A stretch of 64,000 bases of DNA from Labilibacter sediminis (GCF_005877885.1 NZ_VCHY01000013.1:82202-146201); one strand, 5' to 3'. Counted from the stretch's first letter, positions 17,342-27,245 are shown. Notes: a model not told the origin generated them from the sequence alone. Program-made: numbers and translations.

Positions 17342-18101
17342 CCTTAGGTTTTAAGAATTCGATGATAGCCTCTAGCTCTTTTTCTTTTTCAGCTATACGA
17401 GCCACTACCTTATCCTTTTCAGGACCTTCAGGCATTGGGTTCTCAGGATTATTTTTTGAAGACTTGGATTGGTACTTCAGTAAGTTTCTATCCTTAGTAA
17501 GACCTGAAACAAGGTTCCCTTTTTTCTTTAAGGCTTCAATGGGATCTCCAGCCCAATCGTAAACTTTCGCCTTTGTTTCCTGGTTATCTTCATCCTCTGA
17601 TACTTCCTCCGGAAACAGCTCTTCCTCATTTGGAATCACTTCTCCTTTGGAATCAAAGAAAAGCTCTTTGGCTTCCTGGAGTAATTGATGACGAACACCT
17701 AAAGCTTCAGCAATCTCACCCAGAGTAATTGCCTTTTCTTTGGTTTCTTCATCATTGGCCTCTCCCAACTCTACCAACTCCTTCTGGACTTCTGTTCGTT
17801 GGTTGAAGATCAAAGGCAGTTCTTCTTTTATTCGCATAATGACTGCGGGGTAATCCTTTTCGTCTTTCTTGCGAAAATCATCAAAAATACCTTTTTGAAA
17901 GTCCACCAACGAAATACCACATAGCTTAGCCAACGCCCAACGCATCTGCATTAAATAACGTCCCGGAGAGGAGATAAACACGCGTACTTCACTCTTATTG
18001 GTACCGTGTTTCTGAATAAGCTCAGCTGCCTTTTCTACATCGGGTTTTTCTTGCTGTAGAAAATAGATAATCTCTTGTTTTACTTCATCATTCATTGTCA
18101 T
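17319..18101 (-). CDS. phage hypothetical protein of the head module
   Basis: This 260-residue, highly charged, helical protein has an acidic middle (EELFPEEVSEDEDNQETK) and a coiled-coil C-terminus (VVARIAEKEKELEAIIEFLK). No family is recognised. It is the first gene of the group leading into the terminase genes, and its position suggests a packaging or head-assembly accessory role. Confidence 0.6.
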   Translation of the reverse strand: MTMNDEVKQEIIYFLQQEKPDVEKAAELIQKHGTNKSEVRVFISSPGRYLMQMRWALAKLCGISLVDFQKGIFDDFRKKDEKDYPAVIMRIKEELPLIFNQRTEVQKELVELGEANDEETKEKAITLGEIAEALGVRHQLLQEAKELFFDSKGEVIPNEEELFPEEVSEDEDNQETKAKVYDWAGDPIEALKKKGNLVSGLTKDRNLLKYQSKSSKNNPENPMPEGPEKDKVVARIAEKEKELEAIIEFLKPKDDTDKTE

Positions 18102-18245
18102 TTGAATTAGTTAATAATGAATTATTGCTTTAGAGATGGCAATATCAAAAAAGGCAACTGCCCTAAAAAGGACAGGGGCTGCGAGCCCCAACGAGTTAGG
18201 ATTTAGTCGTGCGACGACAGCGAGTTAGGATTTACAAACGCAAGA

Positions 18246-18278
18246 ATAAAAAAAGCCTCGCAGCAATGCGAGGCTTTA
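18246..18278 (-). terminator. Rho-independent terminator
   Basis: On the minus strand AAAGCCTCGCA, a short loop and TGCGAGGCTTTTTTT follow the 18306-18494 gene, separating the capsid operon from the terminase operon. Confidence 0.85.
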
Positions 18279-18305
18279 ACCCAAAATCTATGAAAATGAA
18301 ACAAA

Positions 18306-18494
18306 CTACTTCTTATCAGGCTTAGTTGTTTTAGTGTCTGGCATAGATTCCAAATAAGGAAATCCATCTTTTACCAGTCGATCACATTTTTCAACAGGGA
18401 CATCATCCCTTGAGAAGTCCAACACACCAAACTGGCGTGTCATAATCTTTCCAGGCTTAACGCCTACCAACTTAAACTTAGTTTTCCAACCCAT
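18306..18494 (-). CDS. small phage structural-module protein
   Basis: This 62-residue basic protein (MGWKTKFKLVGVKPGKIMTR) contains a short beta-type sequence. It follows the 18501-19061 gene by 6 bases and ends at a terminator. It could be a head-completion or decoration protein by position; nothing more can be read. Confidence 0.6.
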   Translation of the reverse strand: MGWKTKFKLVGVKPGKIMTRQFGVLDFSRDDVPVEKCDRLVKDGFPYLESMPDTKTTKPDKK

Positions 18495-18500
18495 AATTTA

Positions 18501-19061
18501 TTATACTGCAGGAGTTAATGGAACGGCACCAGTATACTGATACACGTTTTTAGTTTTATACGTGAATTCTGTGCTTATTCCGGCACGAGCTGCGGTTTCT
18601 TTACCTGTACCTGCCCCATCAGGAGATCCTTCAAAGGTTGCAGGGCGTAGAGCATCACCCATTAAAAACAAGTTACCGTTATTATCAGGCACGATAAATA
18701 CCAGGTTCTCATTTTTAGCCATGTTCAAGAAGCCTAGCGCCTCTTTACCTAATCCAGGATGAAAAAACGAAAGGTGCTTCACAAAGGATTTACCATCCTT
18801 CTCTCCCACAGTGTCAATCTTAAATTCCCCGGTATCATCAGTCAGGTAAATAGCAAAAAACTGCTTGGTCGATTTTAAGGTAAGATTACCCGTTAGCTCA
18901 CCAGCTGCACCCATAGCCACATCACCTGCAGAAAAATCAGGTTCTGTTGGCCAGGTATCCACATCATCCCAATAGGCCACATAAACCGTTTGGGTGATAC
19001 CTCCCATGTTTGCGCCTCCAGGAAGGTTTTTATTGATTGATTGTAATGTAACTTTACCCAT
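18501..19061 (-). CDS. phage structural protein
   Basis: This 186-residue beta-rich protein starts at MGKVTLQSINKNLPGG; the ATG at 19061 is preferred to an upstream ATG at 19097 because the leader there lies in the capsid-gene spacer. It contains glycine-rich turns (GAAGELTGNLTLKSTKQFF) and TFEGSPDGAGTGKETAA. Position after the capsid gene suggests a decoration or head-tail joining protein; family not recognised. Confidence 0.6.
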   Translation of the reverse strand: MGKVTLQSINKNLPGGANMGGITQTVYVAYWDDVDTWPTEPDFSAGDVAMGAAGELTGNLTLKSTKQFFAIYLTDDTGEFKIDTVGEKDGKSFVKHLSFFHPGLGKEALGFLNMAKNENLVFIVPDNNGNLFLMGDALRPATFEGSPDGAGTGKETAARAGISTEFTYKTKNVYQYTGAVPLTPAV

Positions 19062-19106
19062 ATACAAAAGCATTAAGGAGCGTATTATACGCTCCATAGT
19101 TAATGA

Positions 19107-20072
19107 TTAGACTGTTTCATCCAGAGTGGTAAATACTGCCTCATTGATACCAAATCCCATACCTTCATACCAATCGCACATTAAGAACACCTGGCGTTTA
19201 GATTCCTCCAACTTAAAGTTGGTTTGGTTGGCCTTTTTCTTGGTACAATACAACATATTGTCCTTTGGTGTAGCAAACATCCAGTTTTCACCGGCAATAG
19301 AAGGCAACCCAACAATTTGTTGTGGAGTAAAATCAACCCCTTTATGAATTCCCTGGGCACTTGAAATGGTATAAAAACCCTTGGCACGTTTGTCACGCAA
19401 GAAAGCACGCTCATACTCATAAGGCAGGAAAATATTCATTTTCTTGGTCTTATATACATCTGAGATACCATCTACAAAACTTTCCACCTGATCAAAGATG
19501 GTTGCAGCATCCAAAGCCCCAACGCCACCAACATGATTAATTACTCCCTGAGTAGTTCCATCAGAGTCCACACCTCTTTGAATAATAGTTTTTAAACCAT
19601 CGATAGATGAAGCTGCCGTATTTGGCGTTCCTGGTGTAGGAGCTGCATAAACGCCTTTGCCATAAGCTTCCAGCTCCATTTCTTCCTTCATTTTAGGAAT
19701 AATATGCGTTTCGATTAACCATTTTACAAATGGCCATTCCTTTCTGTTCACACTATCCGAAGCAAGAAAACCTAACCAGGTTGCTTCCAGATCATCAGGA
19801 TACTCTTCAAAATCAATCTTGATTTTACGCAGTGCAATCTCGTTAGGAATGACTTTAACACCGCCTCTTGGTGTCCATCCCTTTTGGAAACCTTGAACCA
19901 AGCTAGTCATGGAAGAGTTGGCCAAACGATAAATGGTTTCGTCCGTTTTAATTGGGGTCATAAAACCCGGAGTAACCGCAGGTTGAAGCATTAATTGCTT
20001 AACCCTCTTGGTGTTCTGACCTGACTTCAGGTAATACGCACCATATTCGGCAATAATATTAGCTATATCCAT
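19107..20072 (-). CDS. major capsid protein
   Basis: The 321-residue protein sits between the prohead protease and small structural genes, the canonical capsid position. Features match the HK97 fold in Bacteroidota phages: an N-terminal arm, then WLIETHIIPKMKEEMELEAY (long spine-like helix), a mid-domain turn GTPNTAASSIDGLKTIIQRG, the stretch MNIFLPYEYERAFLRDKRA, and a C-terminal P-domain ending GFGINEAVFTTLDETV. No additional domain is visible. Confidence 0.75.
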   Translation of the reverse strand: MDIANIIAEYGAYYLKSGQNTKRVKQLMLQPAVTPGFMTPIKTDETIYRLANSSMTSLVQGFQKGWTPRGGVKVIPNEIALRKIKIDFEEYPDDLEATWLGFLASDSVNRKEWPFVKWLIETHIIPKMKEEMELEAYGKGVYAAPTPGTPNTAASSIDGLKTIIQRGVDSDGTTQGVINHVGGVGALDAATIFDQVESFVDGISDVYKTKKMNIFLPYEYERAFLRDKRAKGFYTISSAQGIHKGVDFTPQQIVGLPSIAGENWMFATPKDNMLYCTKKKANQTNFKLEESKRQVFLMCDWYEGMGFGINEAVFTTLDETV

Positions 20073-20090
20073 ATATGTGAGATAAATAGG

Positions 20091-21221
20091 TTAAATCAAA
20101 TCTTCATCAGCTGCCTTGTTATGCGGCAAGTTATTAATCACATCCCAGTCAGCACCATCAGCTGAAGGGGCACCTCCATCACCACCATCATTGCCTGTAG
20201 GTGCTGCTCCCGGCTTAGCAGCTAACCTTGCCTTAACGACATCAATCTTAGCTTGATGACCTTCAGCAGCTTTTACCGTTGGATCAATATCATCAAGCGC
20301 ATTGATAACAGTATTTCGTTCGTTCTGTGCAGTTTGCAAATTTGCTTTAGCCGTTACAGCATCAGCAAGAGCTGTATTAATTTTCTCCATTTGCTGCATA
20401 TTCAAATAAACACCTTCATTGGTGCTTTCCATGGCAGTAACGCCCAGTGCAGCAAACAGAGCCGCGAATTTTGTTCCGTCCATATTGGTTTTAGAATTAT
20501 TGTTTGAATTGTCTTTTTGTCCTGGAATAAGGTTCTTAAGCCTATCAAAAAGTGAATTGTTAGCCTTTTCAATTGTTTCCTCAATGTTTTGATTTGAATT
20601 TGATTGAGAAGGATTCTCTTTTCTTGTTGGTATGGGAAGTCCTGCAGCGGATATCATGGCTACTTTGGCAGGATCTTCAAGGAAATTTTGTTTGGCAGTC
20701 ATAGTAACGATTTCATCAACAAAACCCCACTCTTTTGCCTCCTGTGCTGATAACCAGGTATTCTTCTTCATGAGATCAACAATCTCATTTAATGGCTTAC
20801 CGGTTCTAGCCACATAAATCTGAGCGATCATCAAATCCATTTTCTGATTCTCCTCTTTATCCTGGGTAAGCTTATCTATTACAGCCTGCAAGTCATCTTC
20901 ATTCATATAGCCCCACTCATCTTCCCAGGTCATTACTTTATGAACAAGATAGAAGGCTGTCGAATTCATCTTAACATGCTTACTACCACAAGCGGCTACA
21001 GTAGCAGAACTAGCCACAAAGCCGGATAGACGAGAGGTAACATCTCCATGGTCTACAAATTGATCGTGAATACCTATTCCATGGTTTAAATCTCCACCCA
21101 ATGAAGACATATTACATTGAACAGGATTAGTACCTGCATTCTTTAGCATTGCCTTTACAAATTGACGGGAATAAGCTCCTGATCCTATGTATCCATCAAT
21201 ATCAAATGTGGTTTTTGCCAT
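20091..21221 (-). CDS. ClpP-type prohead protease with scaffold-like tail
   Basis: Start is taken at MAKTTFDIDGYIGSG (21221) rather than the ATG at 21251. The ClpP-like domain covers about 1-190: NMSSLGGDLNHGIGIHDQF, the nucleophile region SGFVASSATVAACG, the His region FYLVHKV, and TWLSAQEAKEWGFVDEI. These peptidases mature proheads. The C-terminal half (from about 225) is low-complexity and helical, with an Ala/Asp/Gly end, like a scaffold that is cut away. It directly precedes the capsid gene. Confidence 0.8.
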   Translation of the reverse strand: MAKTTFDIDGYIGSGAYSRQFVKAMLKNAGTNPVQCNMSSLGGDLNHGIGIHDQFVDHGDVTSRLSGFVASSATVAACGSKHVKMNSTAFYLVHKVMTWEDEWGYMNEDDLQAVIDKLTQDKEENQKMDLMIAQIYVARTGKPLNEIVDLMKKNTWLSAQEAKEWGFVDEIVTMTAKQNFLEDPAKVAMISAAGLPIPTRKENPSQSNSNQNIEETIEKANNSLFDRLKNLIPGQKDNSNNNSKTNMDGTKFAALFAALGVTAMESTNEGVYLNMQQMEKINTALADAVTAKANLQTAQNERNTVINALDDIDPTVKAAEGHQAKIDVVKARLAAKPGAAPTGNDGGDGGAPSADGADWDVINNLPHNKAADEDLI

Positions 21222-21276
21222 TGTATCCTTTTTTCCACAAATCAAGCGCATTGAGCACGAGGGAAAAAGGACAGGA

Positions 21277-22161
21277 TTAAGGCAATGTCTTTAAAACTAT
21301 GTTGCGAATTTCAATGGTTTCACCTGCTAAAACCGGGGCATCATTATGGTTTAAATAAACCCATACGCCATTAAACGGTGGGGTTTCAGACCATACTTCA
21401 ACATTTACTGTAATCCACTTATTAGCTTCAAATTCACTATACTCCACCTCATAACGTGCAATATGGTTAGATCCATCAATTGTTGTGGCAAAAGAATATA
21501 CCCGGGCAAATAAATTTGATGAGAAGTTTTGCTTCATTTCAAATGTTATAAAGGCACGTTCATTAAAATTACATGGTCCTAAACGGAAAAGTTGCTGATA
21601 AACATTACCGCTATATCCTCCACTTGTCAAAATGTAGTAGCCGTCTCCTAAATCCTGCCAATTGTCGCTTCCATATAAATATAAATCGTAAGGCAATACT
21701 TCCAGAGCTGTATTTAGTACAAACGGATCCCGAATAAAACGAGGTTTCATCATCATGTTACGCCTTAACTCAAACTTGATATGTGACAAGTCTGAAAAGT
21801 CAGATCCGCTCTCCTGGTTATGGTCATAAATGAAATAATTGTTGGCATCACCAAATAACAGGTACTCTTTATTGTGTGTAAGGCCGACCAATACAAAAGG
21901 AGTTCCCTCCAGCTCCTCAAAAGACTGCGAATAGCCCGGATATTTTGCTTTAATACCCACTTCGTATATGCCTTTTTTATACTTAACCTGATAACTACCT
22001 GTATCTTGAGTGAAATACAATGGCTCCAGATAACTTGATACATCATTTAGTGCAAAAGCCCCATATTCAGCCACCCATTTAATGCCTTTATAATGGGCTA
22101 AACGCAATAAAAAAAGCTTAGCCAGTCCACCTGCAGTATTATTCGATTTGAGAAAGCTCAT
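21277..22161 (-). CDS. phage hypothetical, beta-rich (possible virion or fibre protein)
   Basis: This 294-residue protein is rich in Tyr/Phe and beta segments (YGSDNWQDLGDGYYILTSGG; ITVNVEVWSETPPFNG). It has an early basic segment LAKLFLLRLAHYKGIKW. The pattern suggests a jelly-roll or carbohydrate-binding-like virion protein, but no family is recognised. It overlaps the upstream gene by 23 bases. Confidence 0.5.
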   Translation of the reverse strand: MSFLKSNNTAGGLAKLFLLRLAHYKGIKWVAEYGAFALNDVSSYLEPLYFTQDTGSYQVKYKKGIYEVGIKAKYPGYSQSFEELEGTPFVLVGLTHNKEYLLFGDANNYFIYDHNQESGSDFSDLSHIKFELRRNMMMKPRFIRDPFVLNTALEVLPYDLYLYGSDNWQDLGDGYYILTSGGYSGNVYQQLFRLGPCNFNERAFITFEMKQNFSSNLFARVYSFATTIDGSNHIARYEVEYSEFEANKWITVNVEVWSETPPFNGVWVYLNHNDAPVLAGETIEIRNIVLKTLP

Positions 22162-22705
22162 GTTTCCATTTTTTACTTATTGTCCCCGTTGCAGACAAAT
22201 TGTTTACAAATTGCTGTTGCATTTCAATGTCTAATTTCTTTAAGAAATTCTCTACAGTATTGCTTTTTTCACATTCTGTATTTCTGTACAAATCTTTCTT
22301 AATGGCTTCATAGCTCCACACATCTTCCGGAAAGTTAAACTTATTCTGAAACCCCCTTATGGTTTCAGCTATTGTAAACCCAATAGCCGTGCGATGTCCA
22401 ATCCATGTACGCATGATAAACTTTAAGCGTTTCTCCATACGGGTATTAAAGTCTAGCTGTCCCGATTGGGTCAGCTCCCAGCCATATTGCTTAAAAATCC
22501 ATTCTGGTATTTCAATGCAAAGATCATCGTTTTGAGTGGAGGCTGGCAAGGACTCACGTGTAAACAATGGTTTAGAGAGATAACGCAAAAATTCCTTATG
22601 AACTTCCGGCAACAGGGATAAATCACACGGATCTCCGCAATTGTTAATTAAGTATTGCTTCACATAAGGCTTTACCTTAATGTTAACAGTGTATTTTTCA
22701 GACAT
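22139..22705 (-). CDS. phage hypothetical, likely nucleic-acid module gene
   Basis: This 188-residue protein starts MSEKYTVNIKVKPYVKQYLI and contains RLKFIMRTWIGHRTAIGFTI; a short basic C-terminus ends SKKWKHELSQIE. Similar start patterns occur in Bacteroidota phage and element genes near replication proteins, but I cannot name the family. It is the first gene after the 0.8 kb noncoding, motif-rich region. Confidence 0.5.
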   Translation of the reverse strand: MSEKYTVNIKVKPYVKQYLINNCGDPCDLSLLPEVHKEFLRYLSKPLFTRESLPASTQNDDLCIEIPEWIFKQYGWELTQSGQLDFNTRMEKRLKFIMRTWIGHRTAIGFTIAETIRGFQNKFNFPEDVWSYEAIKKDLYRNTECEKSNTVENFLKKLDIEMQQQFVNNLSATGTISKKWKHELSQIE

Positions 22706-22849
22706 ATGAGTGAGGGATTACAGGATTAAAAATACAAAAAATGTGTCTCTTTGCCATACAATGTAGTTAACAATAATCACCAAAAAGAGGACAAGTTTTC
22801 AACAGGTAAAAAAAAACTCTCCTACTCCTGAGTCTGGCAAAAGGACGTT

Positions 22850-23140
22850 GTTTTTGTAACTTTCGGAAGTTTTCAATTGCAATTCATTAAGCATCAATTT
22901 ATTACAAGGTTACTAATTTTTGTAACCTCAAAAATAGATTTTGTACCCTACTGATTATCAACGGTTATAAAAGTTACAAACTCGAAATCCTTTTGTAACC
23001 TGTGTTTTCAATACTCTTAATTAGTCTAAATAAGGTTACTAAACTTTATAAGTTACAAACCCAATATATTTTAGTAACCTTTTTGTAACCTCTCTATTTT
23101 CCAATCTCTCAACCTTTTAAATACTAATGGTTACAAAATA
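22850..23140. repeat. GGTTACAAA/GGTTACTAA motif cluster (iteron-like)
   Basis: At least ten copies of GTTACAAA, GTTACTAA or their complements (TTTGTAAC, TTAGTAAC) fall within 290 bases, on both strands, some paired as in AGTAACCTTTTTGTAACC (about 23074-23091). The cluster is AT-rich and lies directly downstream of the primase-helicase gene, with no ORF in the stretch 22706-23499. It may be the phage replication origin or a multi-site operator. Confidence 0.6.
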
Positions 23141-23325
23141 CAGTAAAATATTGAATTTGGGGTTAAAGGGGGAAGGGCACTAAAGGACAGTGAAGCCAAC
23201 TTCATATATAGTGTGGTATTACGTAAAGTAGATTACCCTACTGAGGCGCTTAAGACTAAATTTTTAGTTGAATGATAGAGAATTAATTACCCTGGAAAGA
23301 AGCTTAGGTTTAAATAAAAAGAAAA

Positions 23326-23350
23326 GCCCGTACTAAAAAATAGTACGGGC
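23326..23350. terminator. hairpin, probable terminator
   Basis: GCCCGTACTA, a 5-base A-rich loop and TAGTACGGGC form a perfect 10-bp stem in the gap downstream of the zinc-ribbon gene. Only a short T-run follows on the minus strand, so efficiency is uncertain. Confidence 0.55.
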
Positions 23351-23499
23351 CCTTCTTTAACCAAACCTAACCCTAAACTTTATGTGTAAAACCTTAGGCA
23401 TTTCAAATATAATATAATTACTGTAATTACAAAACAAAGGTGGGCGTTATGTACAAATTTAGTAAGCCTATTTATTAACCAATAATTAAACTGTTTAGA

Positions 23500-23631
23500 T
23501 TACCCACCTGTGTTCTTGTTTTTACATTTAGGACAAAAGCCCTGGCTAATTCTTAAATCGTACTCATGGCCACAAAATCGGCAAATGTACCATATTTCAT
23601 GGTTCCTTACTTGATTAAAATGGTAAATCAT
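23500..23631 (-). CDS. 43-residue zinc-ribbon protein
   Basis: The minus-strand frame begins with ATG at 23631, overlapping the last 17 bases of the primase gene in another frame, and ends at TAA (23500). It reads MIYHFNQVRNHEIWYICRFC and later FCPKCKNKN. Thus two C-x2-C knuckles lie 15 residues apart, as in rubredoxin-like ribbons. The overlap with the primase stop implies coupled translation. It may bind DNA or assist the primase, whose own N-terminus has no clear zinc finger; that link is inference. Confidence 0.6.
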   Translation of the reverse strand: MIYHFNQVRNHEIWYICRFCGHEYDLRISQGFCPKCKNKNTGG

Positions 23632-26596
23632 CAGCTTCCTGTTTGGTTAACTCTGCGTTTGGATCGGAGCTGATATAAAAACACTCTTGGGTTTTACCAT
23701 CAACCTTCTTGGTAATCTTGCGCTGCTCTACCAAATTACATCTGCTAGCCGGATTAAACTCGTAGCCGTAATATTCGCACCAGGCCTGCGTTGCTTTTTT
23801 AAATTGTTGAGCGGTATACTTACGCTGATGCGTATCGCTTAGCGTACTTTTAAAATTTTGGAAGGCGACTTCTTTAATAATCATGGTATCCAAGTATCCA
23901 TGATCATTCGGAGAAAAGTCTGTTTGAAGCCTCACATCTTTTGGTTTTATCAAGTAATAGCTATTGGCCCAAACATAGAATTCTTCATCCTTTGTCACAC
24001 CCTTGATCATTGCACGACGTAGTTGTCGTTTTTCAAGATTCTCCATTGGAGGATGAATCTTCCCGGGGAAACGCATCACCATTTGAATACAGTATGCAAC
24101 CAGGTTATAAAACTTAACCCATTCTTCCTCTGTAAAATCATCAAACAACCTGCGCCCATATTTGTCTAAGGGGCTACGTGTTTCCTTATAATCGTTGTAT
24201 TTAGTGCTCTCGTGGTAATAATCACTTACAGCCACAAATAGCAAACGCGCCAGGGTAGAATTATCTGTATTTGGTAGTTCAAAATTGGTGCTCACAAACA
24301 TTTTACCGCTTAAATCATACTGTAGTGTTTCAGGCGAAAGGTGCTTGTTATTTACCCTGCGAGGACCTGTAATCTGAGTATAGAAGAAATCAATATCCGC
24401 AAACTCGTGTAAGTCATCTACTTCTATGTTATTATGAAACCTGGTGTACCCGTCAAAAATAAACTGATCGTTGGCCACATCCTTATTTCTGCCCGGCACA
24501 TAAAAACTCGGACGTACCTTTTTTATAACCGTACTCAATAAAGACTTACCACTTCGTCCGGAACTTTTTCCAATGGCCGATATTTTCATATCCTGCAGAA
24601 ATCCCATCCATGGCTTACCCGGATCTTTATACTGCTGACACTGATAGCCAATGAAAAACATGAGATTGGCCAATAACTGGTTTTCCTCTCCCCTTTCCTT
24701 ATCGCTAAGCTCCTGTTTTTGCTCATCAGTCTTACGCCAGTGTATACGGCTTAAATCACGCAGAAAACCTGCAAACATGAAGTCTTTGTCATTAATCGTC
24801 ACATTGTAACGCTTCCACTCCTCTAAGGCGTTAATTTTGGTATTTACTGCAGCTATTTGATTAGGCGTTTTTGCCTGATCTCTTTCCTTTAGCAAAACGG
24901 CATATTCCGGAGAAGGATCTACCATAATTGGAGATTCCTTTAAGTGACGAATATTGTGATCTATAACATGAGAAATCTTCTCATTGTTGATTGTTAATTC
25001 GCCAAGAATATGATGATTCAAATCTGCATGTTTAATGCGCTCTATCTTATCCTTTGTAATCTTTAATGCTCCGTTCTTAAAAACCAAAGTTTCATAATTC
25101 TGGCTATAGTTATCAAAGCAAGGTTCAATGTAGGCCAATTCCTGCAGGTTATTCTCACTAATCTGGTTGCTTGAGTTTATTTTATTTAAGATGGCAATTT
25201 CGTCAATCAGGTTCCTGGAACGGATCCACTCCTTGGTGAATGTTTTGGCAATACGCTTAATGTCGTCCGGATGAATAAGCGTGACAGTCTTTCCTTCTAC
25301 TTTTGCGTAGCAATAACCTGCTTTTTTGTGGTATTTACTATTCATACAGTAAAAACCATGCATCTGCATAAAAAAGTAGTAATACTCAAGGTTTATGTTA
25401 TAATTCACCTTTGTTTTGCCTTTCACTTGTTCGGTAGTTTTTTCCCAAAATTTCATAGGTTTTGCACGTCGAACAAGTTTGGTAATCTCTCCCCTGGTAC
25501 CATCTTCATCTTTACCAGCTAAATTGATAAAGTCCTTCATATCCTTACAAGCATTTCCACGCCAATCCTTTTTATACTGGATCCATTTTGGTATCTGCAT
25601 GGTAAACAAATTCATGTGCTTAAGGGCATTTGTCCTGGCACACTCAAAACCTGTTTTATCCAGGTCCATAATCTGATAATGTTTCTCACAATACCTGTCA
25701 AGTTTGTTGTATGTAGATTTATCAAATGTGGCACTCTCTGAGTTTAGGAAATAAACATGGTACCCCAGACTAATCATATTTAAAGCATCACTCTCTCCGG
25801 AAACTCTAAAAAGGTTTTTTACCACTGCCTCAGGTTTACCTTCAGGTGGTTTATAGTCACCTTTATCTTCGTCTAAAAAATCACTTTCACCTTGATCTAT
25901 ATCCTGCAGAATATCTAATCCATAGATGAAATCTGTTGGTTTTTCACCGATATATAGGAATCTAAATTTTTTATCGATTTCGTGTGGCTTATATAACTTT
26001 TGAAAGCTTCCGTAATCGAACAGAAAAATCGGATAATCGGGAGTTGCTTTAAACTGATGAACAATGTCTTTTTCATACTTCTTGCTATAACTAACAAACT
26101 CATAACTTTCAACCACTTTACCATGAAGTTTCTGCAGGTGATCAATGGTCACATAGCGTCCAATGGTTTCCAAATCACTATCTAAAGGATCTTCTTTAAA
26201 AACCCACTTATACATGCCTTTATGATCATCCTGGCCTACCTCTCTCCAACTATATTCGGCCTGATAAACGGGCTTTTTATAATCCCCTCCGGAAATGTCT
26301 TTTTTTATGATGACATCCATGATAAACTTAAGGGCATCAATATACTGCAGACCTTCATGATACTTTACCCAGTCGATGCAGTTTAGGCCTTTAATATCTG
26401 TCTGGTTACCAAAGTCGGTAATGCGCCACTGGCCACCTAACAGTTTACAATTGGCCGAAGGTGTTTTTTCATCGCTCCGGATCTTGAATTTATGACGCGG
26501 ATTATGAAAATCCACGTCGTTGAAATAGTATTGAAATACATCTAAACCGGCATTGGTTTCACGAAGTATTTCTTGCTGATCGATATACTTACTCAT
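23615..26596 (-). CDS. phage primase/SF3-type helicase
   Basis: The 993-residue protein has an N-terminal primase-like region. Examples are KIRSDEKTPSANCKLLGGQW, FGNQTDIKGLNCIDWVKYHE and a Toprim-like stretch around FRVSGESDALNMISLGYHVY. Its C-terminal helicase half carries a Walker A SSGRSGKSLL (about residue 680), then NIEVDDLHEFADIDFFYTQI and MFVSTNFELP, the order seen in SF3/DUF5906 helicases. It would prime and unwind phage DNA. It is the largest early gene, following a run of short genes and ending at the motif-rich region that may be the origin. Confidence 0.8.
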   Translation of the reverse strand: MSKYIDQQEILRETNAGLDVFQYYFNDVDFHNPRHKFKIRSDEKTPSANCKLLGGQWRITDFGNQTDIKGLNCIDWVKYHEGLQYIDALKFIMDVIIKKDISGGDYKKPVYQAEYSWREVGQDDHKGMYKWVFKEDPLDSDLETIGRYVTIDHLQKLHGKVVESYEFVSYSKKYEKDIVHQFKATPDYPIFLFDYGSFQKLYKPHEIDKKFRFLYIGEKPTDFIYGLDILQDIDQGESDFLDEDKGDYKPPEGKPEAVVKNLFRVSGESDALNMISLGYHVYFLNSESATFDKSTYNKLDRYCEKHYQIMDLDKTGFECARTNALKHMNLFTMQIPKWIQYKKDWRGNACKDMKDFINLAGKDEDGTRGEITKLVRRAKPMKFWEKTTEQVKGKTKVNYNINLEYYYFFMQMHGFYCMNSKYHKKAGYCYAKVEGKTVTLIHPDDIKRIAKTFTKEWIRSRNLIDEIAILNKINSSNQISENNLQELAYIEPCFDNYSQNYETLVFKNGALKITKDKIERIKHADLNHHILGELTINNEKISHVIDHNIRHLKESPIMVDPSPEYAVLLKERDQAKTPNQIAAVNTKINALEEWKRYNVTINDKDFMFAGFLRDLSRIHWRKTDEQKQELSDKERGEENQLLANLMFFIGYQCQQYKDPGKPWMGFLQDMKISAIGKSSGRSGKSLLSTVIKKVRPSFYVPGRNKDVANDQFIFDGYTRFHNNIEVDDLHEFADIDFFYTQITGPRRVNNKHLSPETLQYDLSGKMFVSTNFELPNTDNSTLARLLFVAVSDYYHESTKYNDYKETRSPLDKYGRRLFDDFTEEEWVKFYNLVAYCIQMVMRFPGKIHPPMENLEKRQLRRAMIKGVTKDEEFYVWANSYYLIKPKDVRLQTDFSPNDHGYLDTMIIKEVAFQNFKSTLSDTHQRKYTAQQFKKATQAWCEYYGYEFNPASRCNLVEQRKITKKVDGKTQECFYISSDPNAELTKQEADDLPF

Positions 26597-26627
26597 GTGT
26601 GTAGGTGTGAGGGATTTAAATTAGGAA

Positions 26628-27245
26628 CTATAGCTCTATTCCGGTTTTATCACATTGTTTAAATGTGTAAACAAATACCCATGGATTACCATGAAATGAT
26701 TCTCTCCCGTAAATCGAAATCCACAACGATTTAAAAGAATTATGAGGAAACATAAATGGTTGATTTGACTCATTGAAATAGTTTTTATACACTTCCATTC
26801 CTCCTTGACTCAACACTTTGACTCCCTCGCTTAAAGAATCTTTATTACTTATATTTTTAATCCTTTCAACCCTAACATCTGTTACAGTTACAAAGTGCCT
26901 TGCAAACTTAGATGGAAGATGATGGGGGGAGCGCCATTTTCCCGGGTCTTTAATGTGATCGCCAATACAGTTGATCGCCCCACCAACTCTATACTCAACA
27001 GGAGAAGCTTCTACTTCCGACGGCTTCTTACTATCAAAATCCTTTGGAAAACGAAAACCCTCCCGGATATAGGCTACTTCGCCAACTTTATAATCTGCTT
27101 GTGTATCGATTAAGTATTGAATTACCTCTGGCTTTTCGAACTCTCTGGCATCGACTTCACACCCTTTAATCATACGCCTTGTTTGCGTTTTTTGCCCTGA
27201 AATAACAGCCTTGGTTAGTTCAGGGATAAACATGAAGCTTTTCAC
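26628..27245 (-). CDS. ASCH-like phage protein
   Basis: The 205-residue protein has the pattern of phage ASCH/'morphogenetic' proteins: ISGQKTQTRRMIKG near the start, VGEVAYIREGFRFP, then SPHHLPSKFARHFVTVTDVR with VERIKNIS, and a C-terminal SFHGNPWVFVYTFK. ASCH domains resemble PUA folds and probably bind RNA. It overlaps the next upstream gene by 4 bases. Confidence 0.7.
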   Translation of the reverse strand: MKSFMFIPELTKAVISGQKTQTRRMIKGCEVDAREFEKPEVIQYLIDTQADYKVGEVAYIREGFRFPKDFDSKKPSEVEASPVEYRVGGAINCIGDHIKDPGKWRSPHHLPSKFARHFVTVTDVRVERIKNISNKDSLSEGVKVLSQGGMEVYKNYFNESNQPFMFPHNSFKSLWISIYGRESFHGNPWVFVYTFKQCDKTGIEL

